Source of the DNA: JALZKA01 sp033856515
GTDB lineage: Bacteria > Actinomycetota > Thermoleophilia > Solirubrobacterales > 70-9
Direction of reading: 5' to 3'
Length of the DNA stretch: 64,000 bases
NCBI GenBank assembly: GCA_033856515.1
Contig: JAWVEY010000049.1
Span: 45,228-109,227, forward strand
Positions 16,828 to 25,143 of the stretch are shown here, one piece after another. A model generated the notes under the pieces. That model worked only from the letters and a program-made list of their open reading frames with translations, was not told the origin of the DNA and searched no databases. Within the stretch, counting starts at the first letter, position 1. The number at the start of each line of letters is the position of its first letter. Position numbers and translations under genes: made by a program.

Positions 16828-18981
16828 CTAAGCGGCTTCGAGCCGGACGGGCACGCTGTTGAAGGCGGCGTTGCCGGTCAGCCCGTCGAGCACCGAGGGA
16901 TCCGTGATGTCGTTGACGCTCGCGCCCGGGAGCGATGCGGCGTGCTTCCAGCCAACACCCTTGCGGGATTTGTGGCCGAACCCGTGCGGGATCGACACGA
17001 CGCCCGGCCGTAGCTCGTCAGTGACTTGGAGCAGGACCTCGATCTCGCCGACCCGGGAGACGACCTTCACGCTGGCCCCGTCTTCGAGGCTCCGCGCTGC
17101 TGCGTCCTGGGGGTTCAGCATCGCGGTGCAGCGATCCGACCCCTTGGTCAGGCGCTTCGAGTTGTGCATCCAGGAGTTGTTCGAGTTGAGGATCCGCCGG
17201 CCGATCAGGGTGAGGTCGAAGCCGTCGCTCCTGGCTTGTTCGCTCTCGGCGGCGATCGTCTCCAGCTCGGCGACCTCGCCAACGAGCGCGGGAGGCGCGA
17301 GCGCGACCTTCTTGTCCGGCGAGAGGAGTGCGCCGGGTAGCCGCGATTTCATCGGCCCCAGATCGACGCCGTGCTCGGCGCGCTTCACCTTGCGCAGCGT
17401 CAGCCCCTTGATCGGGCCGCGGCGGAGCATTCCGTACGGGCCGGCAGCGATGGACGATTCGACCAGGCGGGCAGGCGATGACAGTCTCGCCCCGAGCGCC
17501 GCGGCTCGCGCCTTCGTCGCCACTCCGCGTCCGAGCCGGCGTGTGATGCCGTTCAAGATCTCCCAGTCTTCCTTGCCGCCTTCCCGTTTTGGCACAGCTG
17601 CCGGGCTGAACCGGATGTGATTGCGGATAGCGACCAGCGGCAGCGCGACGTCGACCTCGTCCCGTTCGAGGGCCGAGACGGGAGGCAGGATCACGTCCGC
17701 GTGCCGGTTCGTCTCGTTCACGTACTGATCGATCGAGACCATGAACTCCAGATCCTCGAGCGCCTCGTCGAGCTTCCTTCCTCCCGGCGCCGACATCACC
17801 GGGTTCCCCGCGAAGACCAAAAGACCGCGGACCTGTCCCTCGCCGGGGGTGAGAATCTCATCGGCGAGGCCGGAGATTGGAACCTCGCCGTTCATCTCGG
17901 GAAGCCCGCTGACGCGCTGGGTCCAGCGGCCGAAGCCTTTCGGGCCGCCGCGTCCCGCGAGCCTCAGGAGGAGCGTCAGGTCGATGAACGGCTCCGGGAA
18001 CATGACTCCGCCTTCGCGGTCGAGGTTGCCGGTGACCGCGTTAAGGACGTTGATCAGCCAATGGATGACAGTTCCCGTGCGCTGCTGGCAGACGCCAACG
18101 CGCCCGTAGGCGGCGGCGGTCGGCGCGGCCGCAAAGTCACGGGCAAGGCGCTCAATCGTTTCCGCGTCGACCCCGGCGAGGGGCGCCGCCCGCTCAGGGG
18201 TCCATGCCGCGGCGATCGATTCGACCTGCTCGGCGCCGGTGCAGATCTCGGGGACCTGCGCGAGCTCCTCGGCGAAGATGACGTTCAGCATTCCGAGGAG
18301 GAGGAAGGCGTCTCCGCCAGGCTGGATCGCGACGTGCTCCGACGCGGTCTTGGCGGTCTCGGTATGGCGCGGGTCCACGACCACCACCGTCCCTCCGCGC
18401 TTGACGATGTCGCGAAGGCGGTGCCTGGCACCGGGAGCGCTCATGAGCGAGCCGTTCGAAACGGATGGATTCGCGCCAAGCACCAGGAGGTAATCGGTCT
18501 GGTCGATGTCGGGAACCGGGAAGAGCCCGAGGTTGCCGAACATCTCGGCTGACGTGCGGTGTTGAGGCAGCTGGTCCGTGGACGTTGCCGACGAGTGGTT
18601 CTTGGTGTCTAGCGCCTCGCGAAGTGGAATCACGGACAGGAGCGACCAGGTGTGCGCGCTCGGGTTGCCGATGTAGGACGAAAGGCTGTCGGTGCCGTGG
18701 CGGGCATGGACGGCTTTGAGGCCGTCGGCCGCGAAGTCGAGCGCCTCTTCCCACTCCATCTCGACCCAGTTGTCTCCGACCCGCTTGATCGGCTTCGATA
18801 GCCGGTCGGGGTCTGTGTACAGGTCGGTCAGTGCCGCGGCCTTGGGGCAGATGTAGCCCTTCGAAGTCGGGTCGTCCTTGTCGCCGGTGATCCTCAGGAC
18901 CTCGGCTCCGTCGACCTCGACGGTGATGCCGCAATGCGCCTCGCACAGGTTGCACTGGCGGTGGACGGTCTTCGTCGCCAT
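16828..18981 (-). CDS. Molybdopterin-dependent oxidoreductase, FdhA/NarB-like family
   Basis: 717 residues. An N-terminal [4Fe-4S] site uses C10, C13, C17 and C45 (CNLCEAHC, YICPK). Two molybdopterin domains follow, the second with FAGNPVMSAPGG and VILPPVSALERDE, and a C-terminal dinucleotide-binding domain has LIGRRILNSNNSWMHN. At the position where formate dehydrogenases carry Cys or Sec (ARVCH) this protein reads STDQLPQH, so the molybdenum ligand is not a cysteine or selenocysteine. It is soluble, with no Tat signal. The partner subunit is not in view. The substrate is unknown; I would not call it a formate dehydrogenase. Confidence 0.8.
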   Translation of the reverse strand: MATKTVHRQCNLCEAHCGITVEVDGAEVLRITGDKDDPTSKGYICPKAAALTDLYTDPDRLSKPIKRVGDNWVEMEWEEALDFAADGLKAVHARHGTDSLSSYIGNPSAHTWSLLSVIPLREALDTKNHSSATSTDQLPQHRTSAEMFGNLGLFPVPDIDQTDYLLVLGANPSVSNGSLMSAPGARHRLRDIVKRGGTVVVVDPRHTETAKTASEHVAIQPGGDAFLLLGMLNVIFAEELAQVPEICTGAEQVESIAAAWTPERAAPLAGVDAETIERLARDFAAAPTAAAYGRVGVCQQRTGTVIHWLINVLNAVTGNLDREGGVMFPEPFIDLTLLLRLAGRGGPKGFGRWTQRVSGLPEMNGEVPISGLADEILTPGEGQVRGLLVFAGNPVMSAPGGRKLDEALEDLEFMVSIDQYVNETNRHADVILPPVSALERDEVDVALPLVAIRNHIRFSPAAVPKREGGKEDWEILNGITRRLGRGVATKARAAALGARLSSPARLVESSIAAGPYGMLRRGPIKGLTLRKVKRAEHGVDLGPMKSRLPGALLSPDKKVALAPPALVGEVAELETIAAESEQARSDGFDLTLIGRRILNSNNSWMHNSKRLTKGSDRCTAMLNPQDAAARSLEDGASVKVVSRVGEIEVLLQVTDELRPGVVSIPHGFGHKSRKGVGWKHAASLPGASVNDITDPSVLDGLTGNAAFNSVPVRLEAA

Positions 18982-19011
18982 CAGCGGAAGCTTCGCACAA
19001 GGCGTGGGCCG

Positions 19012-19776
19012 CTAACCCCGCACCCGCTGGTCTCCCGCATAAACGTTCACCGAGCCGTTCCGCGCGAAGCCCGCGAGGGTGAGGCCGCGCTCCAACGCGA
19101 GCTCGATCGCGAGCGAACTGGGCGCTCCGACTCCGACCAGGATCGGGGCGCCTGCAACGCAGGCCTTCTGGACCAACTCGAACGAGAGGCGGCCCGATAC
19201 GCACAGCACGAAATCGCGAAGGGGGACCAGCTCGTCGCGAAGCGCCCAGCCGATCACCTTGTCCATCGCGTTGTGGCGGCCGACGTCCTCGCGGACGCAG
19301 ATCACCGAGCCCCACTGGTCGAAGAGTCCGGTCGCGTGGAGGCCGCCGGTCCGCTCGAACCCAGGCTGACGAAGGCGATCCGGAAGGACCGCGAGGAGGT
19401 CGCGCTCGATATGGGGCCCATCCGCCAGGGGCGCCGAGATCACCTCGACCTGCTCGATTGCGCCTTTGCCACAGACCCCGCACGACGAGGTCGTGTAGAA
19501 GCTGCGCGCGCCAGGGTCGCGAAGGAGCGGGCCTGCGACCTCGACGACGTTTCCCGCGAGGTCGTCCGTCATGCCCGCGTCGTGCGGGCCGTCGATCAGG
19601 CCTTCGCCGTAGAGGAAGCCGAGCGCGAGCTCCTCGTCGTCGCCGGGGGTCCTCATCGTCACCGCGAGCGGCGAGCCGTCCACGCGGATCTCGAGCGGCT
19701 CTTCCACCGCCACGAAGTCCTCCACGCCATCCCGCTGCACTCGAGTGGTCGTTGCGTGATCTTCCTTCAAAGACAC
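19012..19776 (-). CDS. fdhD: Sulfurtransferase FdhD
   Basis: 254 residues with the CGVCGKG motif (C99, C102) that accepts sulfur from a cysteine desulfurase and passes it to the Mo-bis-MGD cofactor of formate dehydrogenases. Other family landmarks are ELALGFLYGEGL, VREDVGRHNAMDKVIG and VSGRLSFELVQKA. Its position between two molybdopterin oxidoreductases indicates that at least one needs a sulfurated cofactor, most likely the Cys-ligated protein at 19859-22105. The GTG start at 19776 sits inside the GGTGT end of hairpin element C. The 30-base gap to the next minus-strand gene suggests co-transcription with it. Confidence 0.93.
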   Translation of the reverse strand: MSLKEDHATTTRVQRDGVEDFVAVEEPLEIRVDGSPLAVTMRTPGDDEELALGFLYGEGLIDGPHDAGMTDDLAGNVVEVAGPLLRDPGARSFYTTSSCGVCGKGAIEQVEVISAPLADGPHIERDLLAVLPDRLRQPGFERTGGLHATGLFDQWGSVICVREDVGRHNAMDKVIGWALRDELVPLRDFVLCVSGRLSFELVQKACVAGAPILVGVGAPSSLAIELALERGLTLAGFARNGSVNVYAGDQRVRG

Positions 19777-19832
19777 CTCTTACGCGCGCCTTCGGCGCTT
19801 GCACCTGCTGCTTTCGGACCTAAAGGTCCTCA
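19773..19832 (-). repeat. Hairpin-tail element, copy C (minus orientation)
   Basis: On the minus strand: TGA, GGACC-TTTA-GGTCC (19829-19816), GAAAGCAGCAGGTGC, then a second small hairpin GCGCC-GAA-GGCGC not seen in the other copies, and GGTGT at the fdhD start. It lies in the divergent interval between fdhD and the oxidoreductase gene. Confidence 0.7.
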
Positions 19833-19858
19833 TCTGACACTTGCGAAGATAGACCGCA

Positions 19859-22105
19859 ATGGCGGAGAACGACGGACTGCGCAAGCCGGTGAAGCGGCCC
19901 ACGCCCTCGGATTGGGCGTCGCTCAAGCCGTTCGGCTTCGGGGAGCAGCGCCCTAACAACTTCGCCGAAGTCTTCCGCGCCGCATGGGAGAACCGTGACC
20001 AGGCCGCTTACGCGGGTCGCATTCTCTCCGACGGGGTTTGCGACGGGTGCGCGCTCGGGACGAAGGGCCTTCACGACTGGACCCTCGACGGCATCCATCT
20101 CTGCAACATCCGCCTCCGCCTGCTTCGCCTGAACACGATGGGACCGCTCGACGCATCGGTGCTCGCCGACGTCTCGGCGCTGGAGCGGATGCGCGGCGAC
20201 GAGCTCCGCCGACTGGGGCGCATCCCGCATCCAATGCTCCGGCGCGCCGGCCAGCCCGGCTTCGAGCGGATCGGATGGGACGAGGCGCTCGACCTCACGG
20301 CACGCCGGATCCGGGAGGCGGGAGCCGAGCGCGCCGGTTTCTACCTCACCTCGCGCGGGATGCCGAACGAGTCGTACTACGCGGCCCAGAAGGCTGCGCG
20401 GGCGATCGGCACGAACTCGATCGACAACGCCGCCCGCGTCTGCCATTCCCCCTCGACCTTCGGCCTCAAAGAGGCGCTCGGCGTCGCAGCCTCGACCTGC
20501 TCGTATTCGGATTGGATCGGGACCGACCTGATCGTCTTCATCGGCTCGAACGTCGCCAACAACCAGCCGGTGACGACCAAGTACCTACACCAGGCGAAGA
20601 AGGCGGGCACGCGCGTCGCCGTCCTCAACCCGCTTCGCGAGCCCGGGATGGAGCGCTACTGGATCCCGTCCAAGGCAGAGTCGGCTCTCTTTGGGACCAG
20701 GATCGCGGACGACTTCTTCGGCCTCAACATCGGCGGCGACGTCGCGTTCCTGACCGGGGTCTTGCGGCACCTGATCGAGCACGGCTGGCTTGACGAGGAG
20801 TTCGTCGCCGACCACACGGAGGGATTCGGCGAGCTTCGCGATGCCGTTCTGAACTCCGATTGGGACGAGCTCGCGCTGGCTGCCGGCGCCACACGGGGGG
20901 ACATGCTCCGCCTCGCTCACCTCATCGGCAACTCACAGCGCGGGATCTTGGTCTGGAGCATGGGGGTGACCCAGCACGCCGGCGGCGAGGACGGAGTGCG
21001 GGCGATCGTCAACGTGGCGCTCGCCCGGGGATGGGTCGGCAAGCCGGGCTGCGGCCTGATGCCCATCCGGGGCCATTCGGGTGTCCAGGGCGGGGCCGAG
21101 ATGGGGTGCTACTCGACCGCGCTTCCCGGCGGGTTGCCTGTCGATGAAGAGAACGCGCGCCGCTTCTCCGAGCTGTGGGGCTTCGACGTGCCCACCAAAC
21201 CGGGCCTCAAGGCTCCCGAGATGCTGGACGCGGCGCACCGTGGCGAGCTGGACGTCCTCTTCTCTTCAGGCGGCAACTTTCTGGACGTCCTGCCCGATCC
21301 TGCGCGCGTCCGCGAGTCGCTCGAGCGAACGGCGCTTCGGATCCACATGGACATCGTCGTCTCCAGCCAGATGCTCGCCGAGCCGGGCGAGGCCGTGCTC
21401 ATCCTCCCGGCGGCGACGCGCTACGAGATCCCTGGCGGCGTGACCGAGACTTCGACCGAGCGCCGCGTGATCCTGAGCCCGGAGATCCCCGGGCCGCGCA
21501 TCGCCGAGGCGCGCGCCGAGTGGCAGGTCCTACTGGACCTTGCCGCCCGCGTTCGGCCAGAACTTGCGGGCGCGCTGCACGTTTCAGGCACTCCCGAGCT
21601 CCGCGCCGAAATCGCCCAAGCGGTGCCCCTGTACGCGCCGATCGCGGGCCTGCGGGAAGGCGGCGACTCGTTCCAGTACGGCGGGCGCCACTATCCCGAC
21701 GGCGCGAACTTCCCTACCGCGGACGGGCGCGCGCATTTCTCCCTGGTCAGGCCACCCGCGCCGATCGCGGACAACGGCGACGGTTCGTTGCTGCTCTCAA
21801 CTCGCCGGGGCAAGCAGTTCAACTCGATGGTCCAGAAGTCAAAGGACGCACTCACCGGCGCAACGCGCGAGGCCGTGATGATCTCTGCGGCGGACGCCGA
21901 CCGGCTCGGCGTTGCCGGGGGCCAGGAGGTGCTGCTTCGCAGCGCTACCGGCGAGCTTCGCTGCCGTGTCCATCTGGCGCCGATCGCGCCCGGCAATGCC
22001 CAGGTCCATTGGCCCGAGGGGAACGTGCTGATCGCCGATGAGGTCCGCTCCGCCGAGGCCGGCATCCCCGACTACAACACACGCGTCACGATCGAGGCTG
22101 CCTGA
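19859..22105 (+). CDS. FdhF/YdeP-family molybdopterin oxidoreductase
   Basis: 748 residues. The N-terminal cysteines GVCDGCALG and C82 replace the usual CxxCxxxC cluster set, as in YdeP relatives. NAARVCHSPS places Cys195 as the molybdenum ligand. Further landmarks are WSMGVTQHAGGEDGVRA, MPIRGHSGVQGG, VILPAATRYE and the C-terminal RRGKQFNSMVQ. The family is annotated as formate-dehydrogenase-like; YdeP is linked to acid resistance in Escherichia coli, and a true formate activity is often unproven. It diverges from fdhD, which likely sulfurates its cofactor. The 3' end overlaps mobA by 20 bases on the opposite strand. Confidence 0.87.
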   Translation: MAENDGLRKPVKRPTPSDWASLKPFGFGEQRPNNFAEVFRAAWENRDQAAYAGRILSDGVCDGCALGTKGLHDWTLDGIHLCNIRLRLLRLNTMGPLDASVLADVSALERMRGDELRRLGRIPHPMLRRAGQPGFERIGWDEALDLTARRIREAGAERAGFYLTSRGMPNESYYAAQKAARAIGTNSIDNAARVCHSPSTFGLKEALGVAASTCSYSDWIGTDLIVFIGSNVANNQPVTTKYLHQAKKAGTRVAVLNPLREPGMERYWIPSKAESALFGTRIADDFFGLNIGGDVAFLTGVLRHLIEHGWLDEEFVADHTEGFGELRDAVLNSDWDELALAAGATRGDMLRLAHLIGNSQRGILVWSMGVTQHAGGEDGVRAIVNVALARGWVGKPGCGLMPIRGHSGVQGGAEMGCYSTALPGGLPVDEENARRFSELWGFDVPTKPGLKAPEMLDAAHRGELDVLFSSGGNFLDVLPDPARVRESLERTALRIHMDIVVSSQMLAEPGEAVLILPAATRYEIPGGVTETSTERRVILSPEIPGPRIAEARAEWQVLLDLAARVRPELAGALHVSGTPELRAEIAQAVPLYAPIAGLREGGDSFQYGGRHYPDGANFPTADGRAHFSLVRPPAPIADNGDGSLLLSTRRGKQFNSMVQKSKDALTGATREAVMISAADADRLGVAGGQEVLLRSATGELRCRVHLAPIAPGNAQVHWPEGNVLIADEVRSAEAGIPDYNTRVTIEAA

Positions 22106-22667
22106 GGAGGTCTTCCGCGCGCGCCAGATCGGCGAGCGAGTTCACGTTGAACGTCTCGCGTTCAATGGCTTCGATCCAGTCCGGGTCCAAGTCTTCGAGA
22201 GCGTCGGTGGCGGAGTCACCGGCCTCCGTGGCCGACTCCAGGTGTTCGAGGCTCTCGTAGCTGTAGAAGGCGAACAGGGGGTGGATGCGGCCGCCCGATC
22301 GGACCCCGGTGGTGCTCTTCGCGCTTGCGAGGACCCGTAGGAGCGTGGGGGAGACGAAGGGTGCGTCGCACGGGAGGACGAGGGCGCCGCGGGTTCCAGC
22401 GTGCGCCAGAGCAGCGACGACGCCCGCGAGGGGATGTCGCGGTTCGTCGGGCTCGGTGACGATCGGGACCTCGAGGGCAGGGAGCGAGCTGTCCGCCTTG
22501 GCGACAACGAAGGAGGCGATTCCGGCCTGGGCGAGAGCCTCGAGGGGATACGAGATGAGCGGCCGCCCCGCGAGCTCGGCCGTTGCCTTGGCGCCGCCCA
22601 GCCGGGCCGCGGCGCCGCCCGCCAGCACGGCGCCGAGGGGGAGTCGGCGTTGGGAAGGCCCGGACAC
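22086..22667 (-). CDS. mobA: Molybdenum cofactor guanylyltransferase MobA
   Basis: 193 residues from the GTG at 22667. The nucleotide-binding start PLGAVLAGGAAARLGGAKA, then the acidic metal site ALVLPCDAPF and the C-terminal TFNVNSLADLARAE are standard MobA. It transfers GMP from GTP to molybdopterin to make the MGD form used by the two oxidoreductases here. A reading extended to 22883 is discarded because its first 72 residues are low-complexity and overlap moeA. mobA and moeA diverge over 52 bases. Confidence 0.9.
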   Translation of the reverse strand: MSGPSQRRLPLGAVLAGGAAARLGGAKATAELAGRPLISYPLEALAQAGIASFVVAKADSSLPALEVPIVTEPDEPRHPLAGVVAALAHAGTRGALVLPCDAPFVSPTLLRVLASAKSTTGVRSGGRIHPLFAFYSYESLEHLESATEAGDSATDALEDLDPDWIEAIERETFNVNSLADLARAEDLLRQPRS

Positions 22668-22719
22668 GCCGCGAGTCTCGCAAAGCCCGCGGCCATGGGG
22701 TGGGGTTAGGCTCGGCGCT

Positions 22720-23952
22720 GTGGCTGATCTGCTTCCAGTTGCCGATGCTCGGGCCGCCGTATTGGCCGAGGTCGGCGGGGCGCTCCCGGCCGAGCGGGTG
22801 CCGCTGAATGACGCGCTCGGGCGGGTCTTGGCCGCCGATGCGACATCGTCCGAGGATGTCCCTGGCTGGGACAACTCTGCCATGGACGGCTATGCCGTTC
22901 GCGCGAGCGACACGGCCGGCGCGAGCTCCGACGCGCCCGCGACGCTGAGGCTTGCAGGCGAGTCTCGCGCTGGGGCTCCGGCCGGCGAGGAGCTCGCCGC
23001 CGGCCAGGCCTTCGGCATTTCGACCGGCGCAGTGGTGCCGGATGGCGCCGACGCAGTGGTGCGGGTTGAGGACACGACCGCTTCGGACGGTGAGGTTTCG
23101 ATCAGCGTCGAAGTCGAGCCAGGCCGTGACATCCGCCGGGCGGGTGAGGACATCCGCTCGGGCGACAAGGTCCTCCGCGCCGGGTCGATGCTCGGGTCGG
23201 CAGAGGTCGGTGTTCTGGCGTCGATCGGGATCGCCGAGCCGGAGTGCGCGCGCAGGCCGACCGTCGCAATTGTCTCGACGGGCGATGAGCTTCTGGCCCC
23301 TTCGGAGCCGATGCGCTCCGGCGGAGTCCGCAACTCGAACGCTTTCACCTTGCCCGCTCTCGCACGGCTCGCCGGTGCGGACGTCGTGAGCGTCGAGCGC
23401 TGCCCCGACGACCTGGAGGCAACACGCGACGCGGCCGCTCGCGCGACCCAGGCCGATGTCGCCATCTTCTGCGGGGGTGTCTCCGTCGGCGACCACGACC
23501 ACGTAAAGGAGGCGTTCGCCGCCGCGGGTGCGAGCGAGCGCTTCTGGGGAGTCGCGCTCCGGCCGGGCAAGCCGACGTGGTTCGGGACGTACGAAGGCGG
23601 CCTCGCTTTTGGGCTTCCAGGCAACCCGGTCTCGGCAGTGGTCACGTTCATCCTTTTTGTCCGGCCGGCGGTGCGGGCGCTTCAGGGCGCATCGCCCGAT
23701 CTCGACGCGGTCGAGGCGATGCTCGCCGACGATGTCCCTCGCATGGAGCGCCGCGACCAGGCAGTTCGTTGCGGCCTCACGGCCACCGAACAGGGCTGGA
23801 CCGCGACGCCTACCGGCCCGCAGGGCTCACACGTCCTCACGTCGATGCTCGGCGCCGACGCCCTGACGGTGATCGAGGCAGGGACCGGCCCAGCGCCCTC
23901 CGGGACGAAGGTCAGGGCCGAGCTCTTGCGCGTACCCTCAGTTGTCGAATGA
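22720..23952 (+). CDS. moeA: Molybdopterin molybdenumtransferase MoeA
   Basis: 410 residues from the GTG at 22720. The conserved DVPGWDNSAMDGYAVRA lies near residues 45-62, followed by GAVVPDGADAVVRVE, the domain III loop IVSTGDELL, FCGGVSVGDHDHVKE and LPGNPVSAVVTF. MoeA inserts molybdate into adenylylated molybdopterin. The longer upstream reading to 22285 is a shadow over mobA. The stop TGA is the first triplet of hairpin element D, and the moaD-moaE fusion follows 37 bases later, so the four genes to 25621 form one operon. Confidence 0.95.
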   Translation: MADLLPVADARAAVLAEVGGALPAERVPLNDALGRVLAADATSSEDVPGWDNSAMDGYAVRASDTAGASSDAPATLRLAGESRAGAPAGEELAAGQAFGISTGAVVPDGADAVVRVEDTTASDGEVSISVEVEPGRDIRRAGEDIRSGDKVLRAGSMLGSAEVGVLASIGIAEPECARRPTVAIVSTGDELLAPSEPMRSGGVRNSNAFTLPALARLAGADVVSVERCPDDLEATRDAAARATQADVAIFCGGVSVGDHDHVKEAFAAAGASERFWGVALRPGKPTWFGTYEGGLAFGLPGNPVSAVVTFILFVRPAVRALQGASPDLDAVEAMLADDVPRMERRDQAVRCGLTATEQGWTATPTGPQGSHVLTSMLGADALTVIEAGTGPAPSGTKVRAELLRVPSVVE

Positions 23953-23988
23953 GCAGCTTTAGCTGCGAGCATGCACCGGTAGTTGTGT
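23950..23988 (+). repeat. Hairpin-tail element, copy D
   Basis: Starts with the moeA stop TGA, then GCAGC-TTTA-GCTGC (23953-23966), identical to the copy B stem. The tail is shortened (GAGCATGCACCGGTAG...) and ends GTTGTGT just before the GTG start at 23990. Confidence 0.65.
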
Positions 23989-23989
23989 C

Positions 23990-24646
23990 GTGAGGGTCAC
24001 CGTCCGCCTCTTCGCGATGCTCCGCGAGCGCGCCGGCTCGGATTCGGTCGAAATCGAGTTGGCCGAGACCGCAACCGTCGCCGATGCGATCGCCGCCTTG
24101 GGCAGGGACCCGCAGGTCGGCGACCTGGCGGCAAGGCTGCCGCTTCGCATCGCCGTCAACCGCGAGTACGCCGATGCCGATGCGGCCATCGAACCGGGCG
24201 ACGAGCTCGCCGCGATCCCACCGGTGTCAGGTGGCGACGGCCGAGTCCGCGGCGCGCGCGTGAGTTCCGAGCCGCTCGATCCCGCAGCCATCACCGCCCT
24301 CGTCGGCGATCCCGGCGCCGGGGCTGTCGTCACCTTCCAGGGCACGACGCGCGACGTCGACAAGCTCGCCTACGACGCTTACGCCGAGATGGCCGAGCCG
24401 CGGATCGCCCAGATCCTGGGCGAGTGCGCAGTGGCACACGACCTGAAGGCGATTGCTGCCGAGCACCGGATCGGCGACGTGCCGCTGGGCGAGGCGAGCG
24501 TGGTCGTTGCCGTCTCCGCGGCGCATCGCGCTGAGGCCTTTGCCGGCGCGCGTGAGGCAATCGACCGCATCAAGGCCGAGGCCCCGATCTGGAAGAAAGA
24601 GGTCGAAGGCGAGGCGGAATCCTGGGTGGAGGGGACGGTGCCGTGA
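23990..24646 (+). CDS. MoaD-MoaE fusion (molybdopterin synthase in one chain)
   Basis: 218 residues. Residues 1-82 are MoaD, a ubiquitin-like sulfur carrier ending AAIPPVSGG. Residues about 92-218 are MoaE, with TFQGTTRDVDKLAYDAY, VAVSAAHRAEAF and the catalytic lysines in APIWKKEV. The two normally form a heterotetramer that puts two sulfurs into precursor Z. Here the MoaD diglycine, which must be free to become a thiocarboxylate, is followed by DGRVRG and MoaE. Mycobacterial MoaX has the same layout and is known to be proteolytically cleaved after the diglycine, so processing is expected. It overlaps moaC by four bases. Confidence 0.9.
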   Translation: MRVTVRLFAMLRERAGSDSVEIELAETATVADAIAALGRDPQVGDLAARLPLRIAVNREYADADAAIEPGDELAAIPPVSGGDGRVRGARVSSEPLDPAAITALVGDPGAGAVVTFQGTTRDVDKLAYDAYAEMAEPRIAQILGECAVAHDLKAIAAEHRIGDVPLGEASVVVAVSAAHRAEAFAGAREAIDRIKAEAPIWKKEVEGEAESWVEGTVP

Positions 24647-25143
24647 GCGACGAGACGAAGCTCACCCATCTCGACGACGAGGGATCGGCGCGGATGGTCG
24701 ACGTGGGCGCAAAGAAGGAGACCGAGCGCACCGCGGTTGCCGAGTCTCGTGTGGCGATGAGCCCGGAGACGGCCGCAGCGGTCGCGCGCGGCGACGCCCC
24801 CAAGGGAGACGTCATTGCGACCGCCCGCCTGGCCGGGATCCAAGCCGCGAAGAGGACCTTCGAGCTAATTCCGCTCGCCCACCCGCTGTCGCTCAACTTC
24901 GTGGACGTCTCGGTGCACGTTGACGTCGATGCCGGCTTCGTGACTCTCACGAGCGAAGCGAGAACGGTCGGCAGGACGGGCGTCGAGCTCGAAGCGATGA
25001 CCGCGTGCGCGATTGCCGCGATGACGGTCTACGACATGGTCAAGGGGATCGAAAAGGGCGTCGAGATCGAGTGCATACGGCTCATCTCCAAGGCCGGCGG
25101 GCGAAGCGGCGACTGGGTGCGGGGCACCCCCGTCGATGAGTGA
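24643..25143 (+). CDS. moaC: Cyclic pyranopterin monophosphate synthase MoaC
   Basis: 166 residues. Family motifs are MVDVGAKKETERTAVA, GDVIATARLAGIQAAKRT, LIPLAHPL, VELEAMTACAIAAMTVYDM and the C-terminal KAGGRSGDW. MoaC rearranges the MoaA product to cyclic pyranopterin monophosphate. GTG start overlaps the previous stop (GTGA), and moaB/mogA overlaps its own end by eight bases, so translation is coupled through the operon. Confidence 0.95.
   Translation: MSDETKLTHLDDEGSARMVDVGAKKETERTAVAESRVAMSPETAAAVARGDAPKGDVIATARLAGIQAAKRTFELIPLAHPLSLNFVDVSVHVDVDAGFVTLTSEARTVGRTGVELEAMTACAIAAMTVYDMVKGIEKGVEIECIRLISKAGGRSGDWVRGTPVDE

Noticed and set aside
18420..18432. GGTGCCTGGCACC, the same 13-mer that brackets the dehalogenase gene
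   Set aside because: It lies inside the conserved coding sequence of the molybdopterin oxidoreductase (encoding PGARHRL), where the protein sequence explains it; not taken as an inserted repeat.
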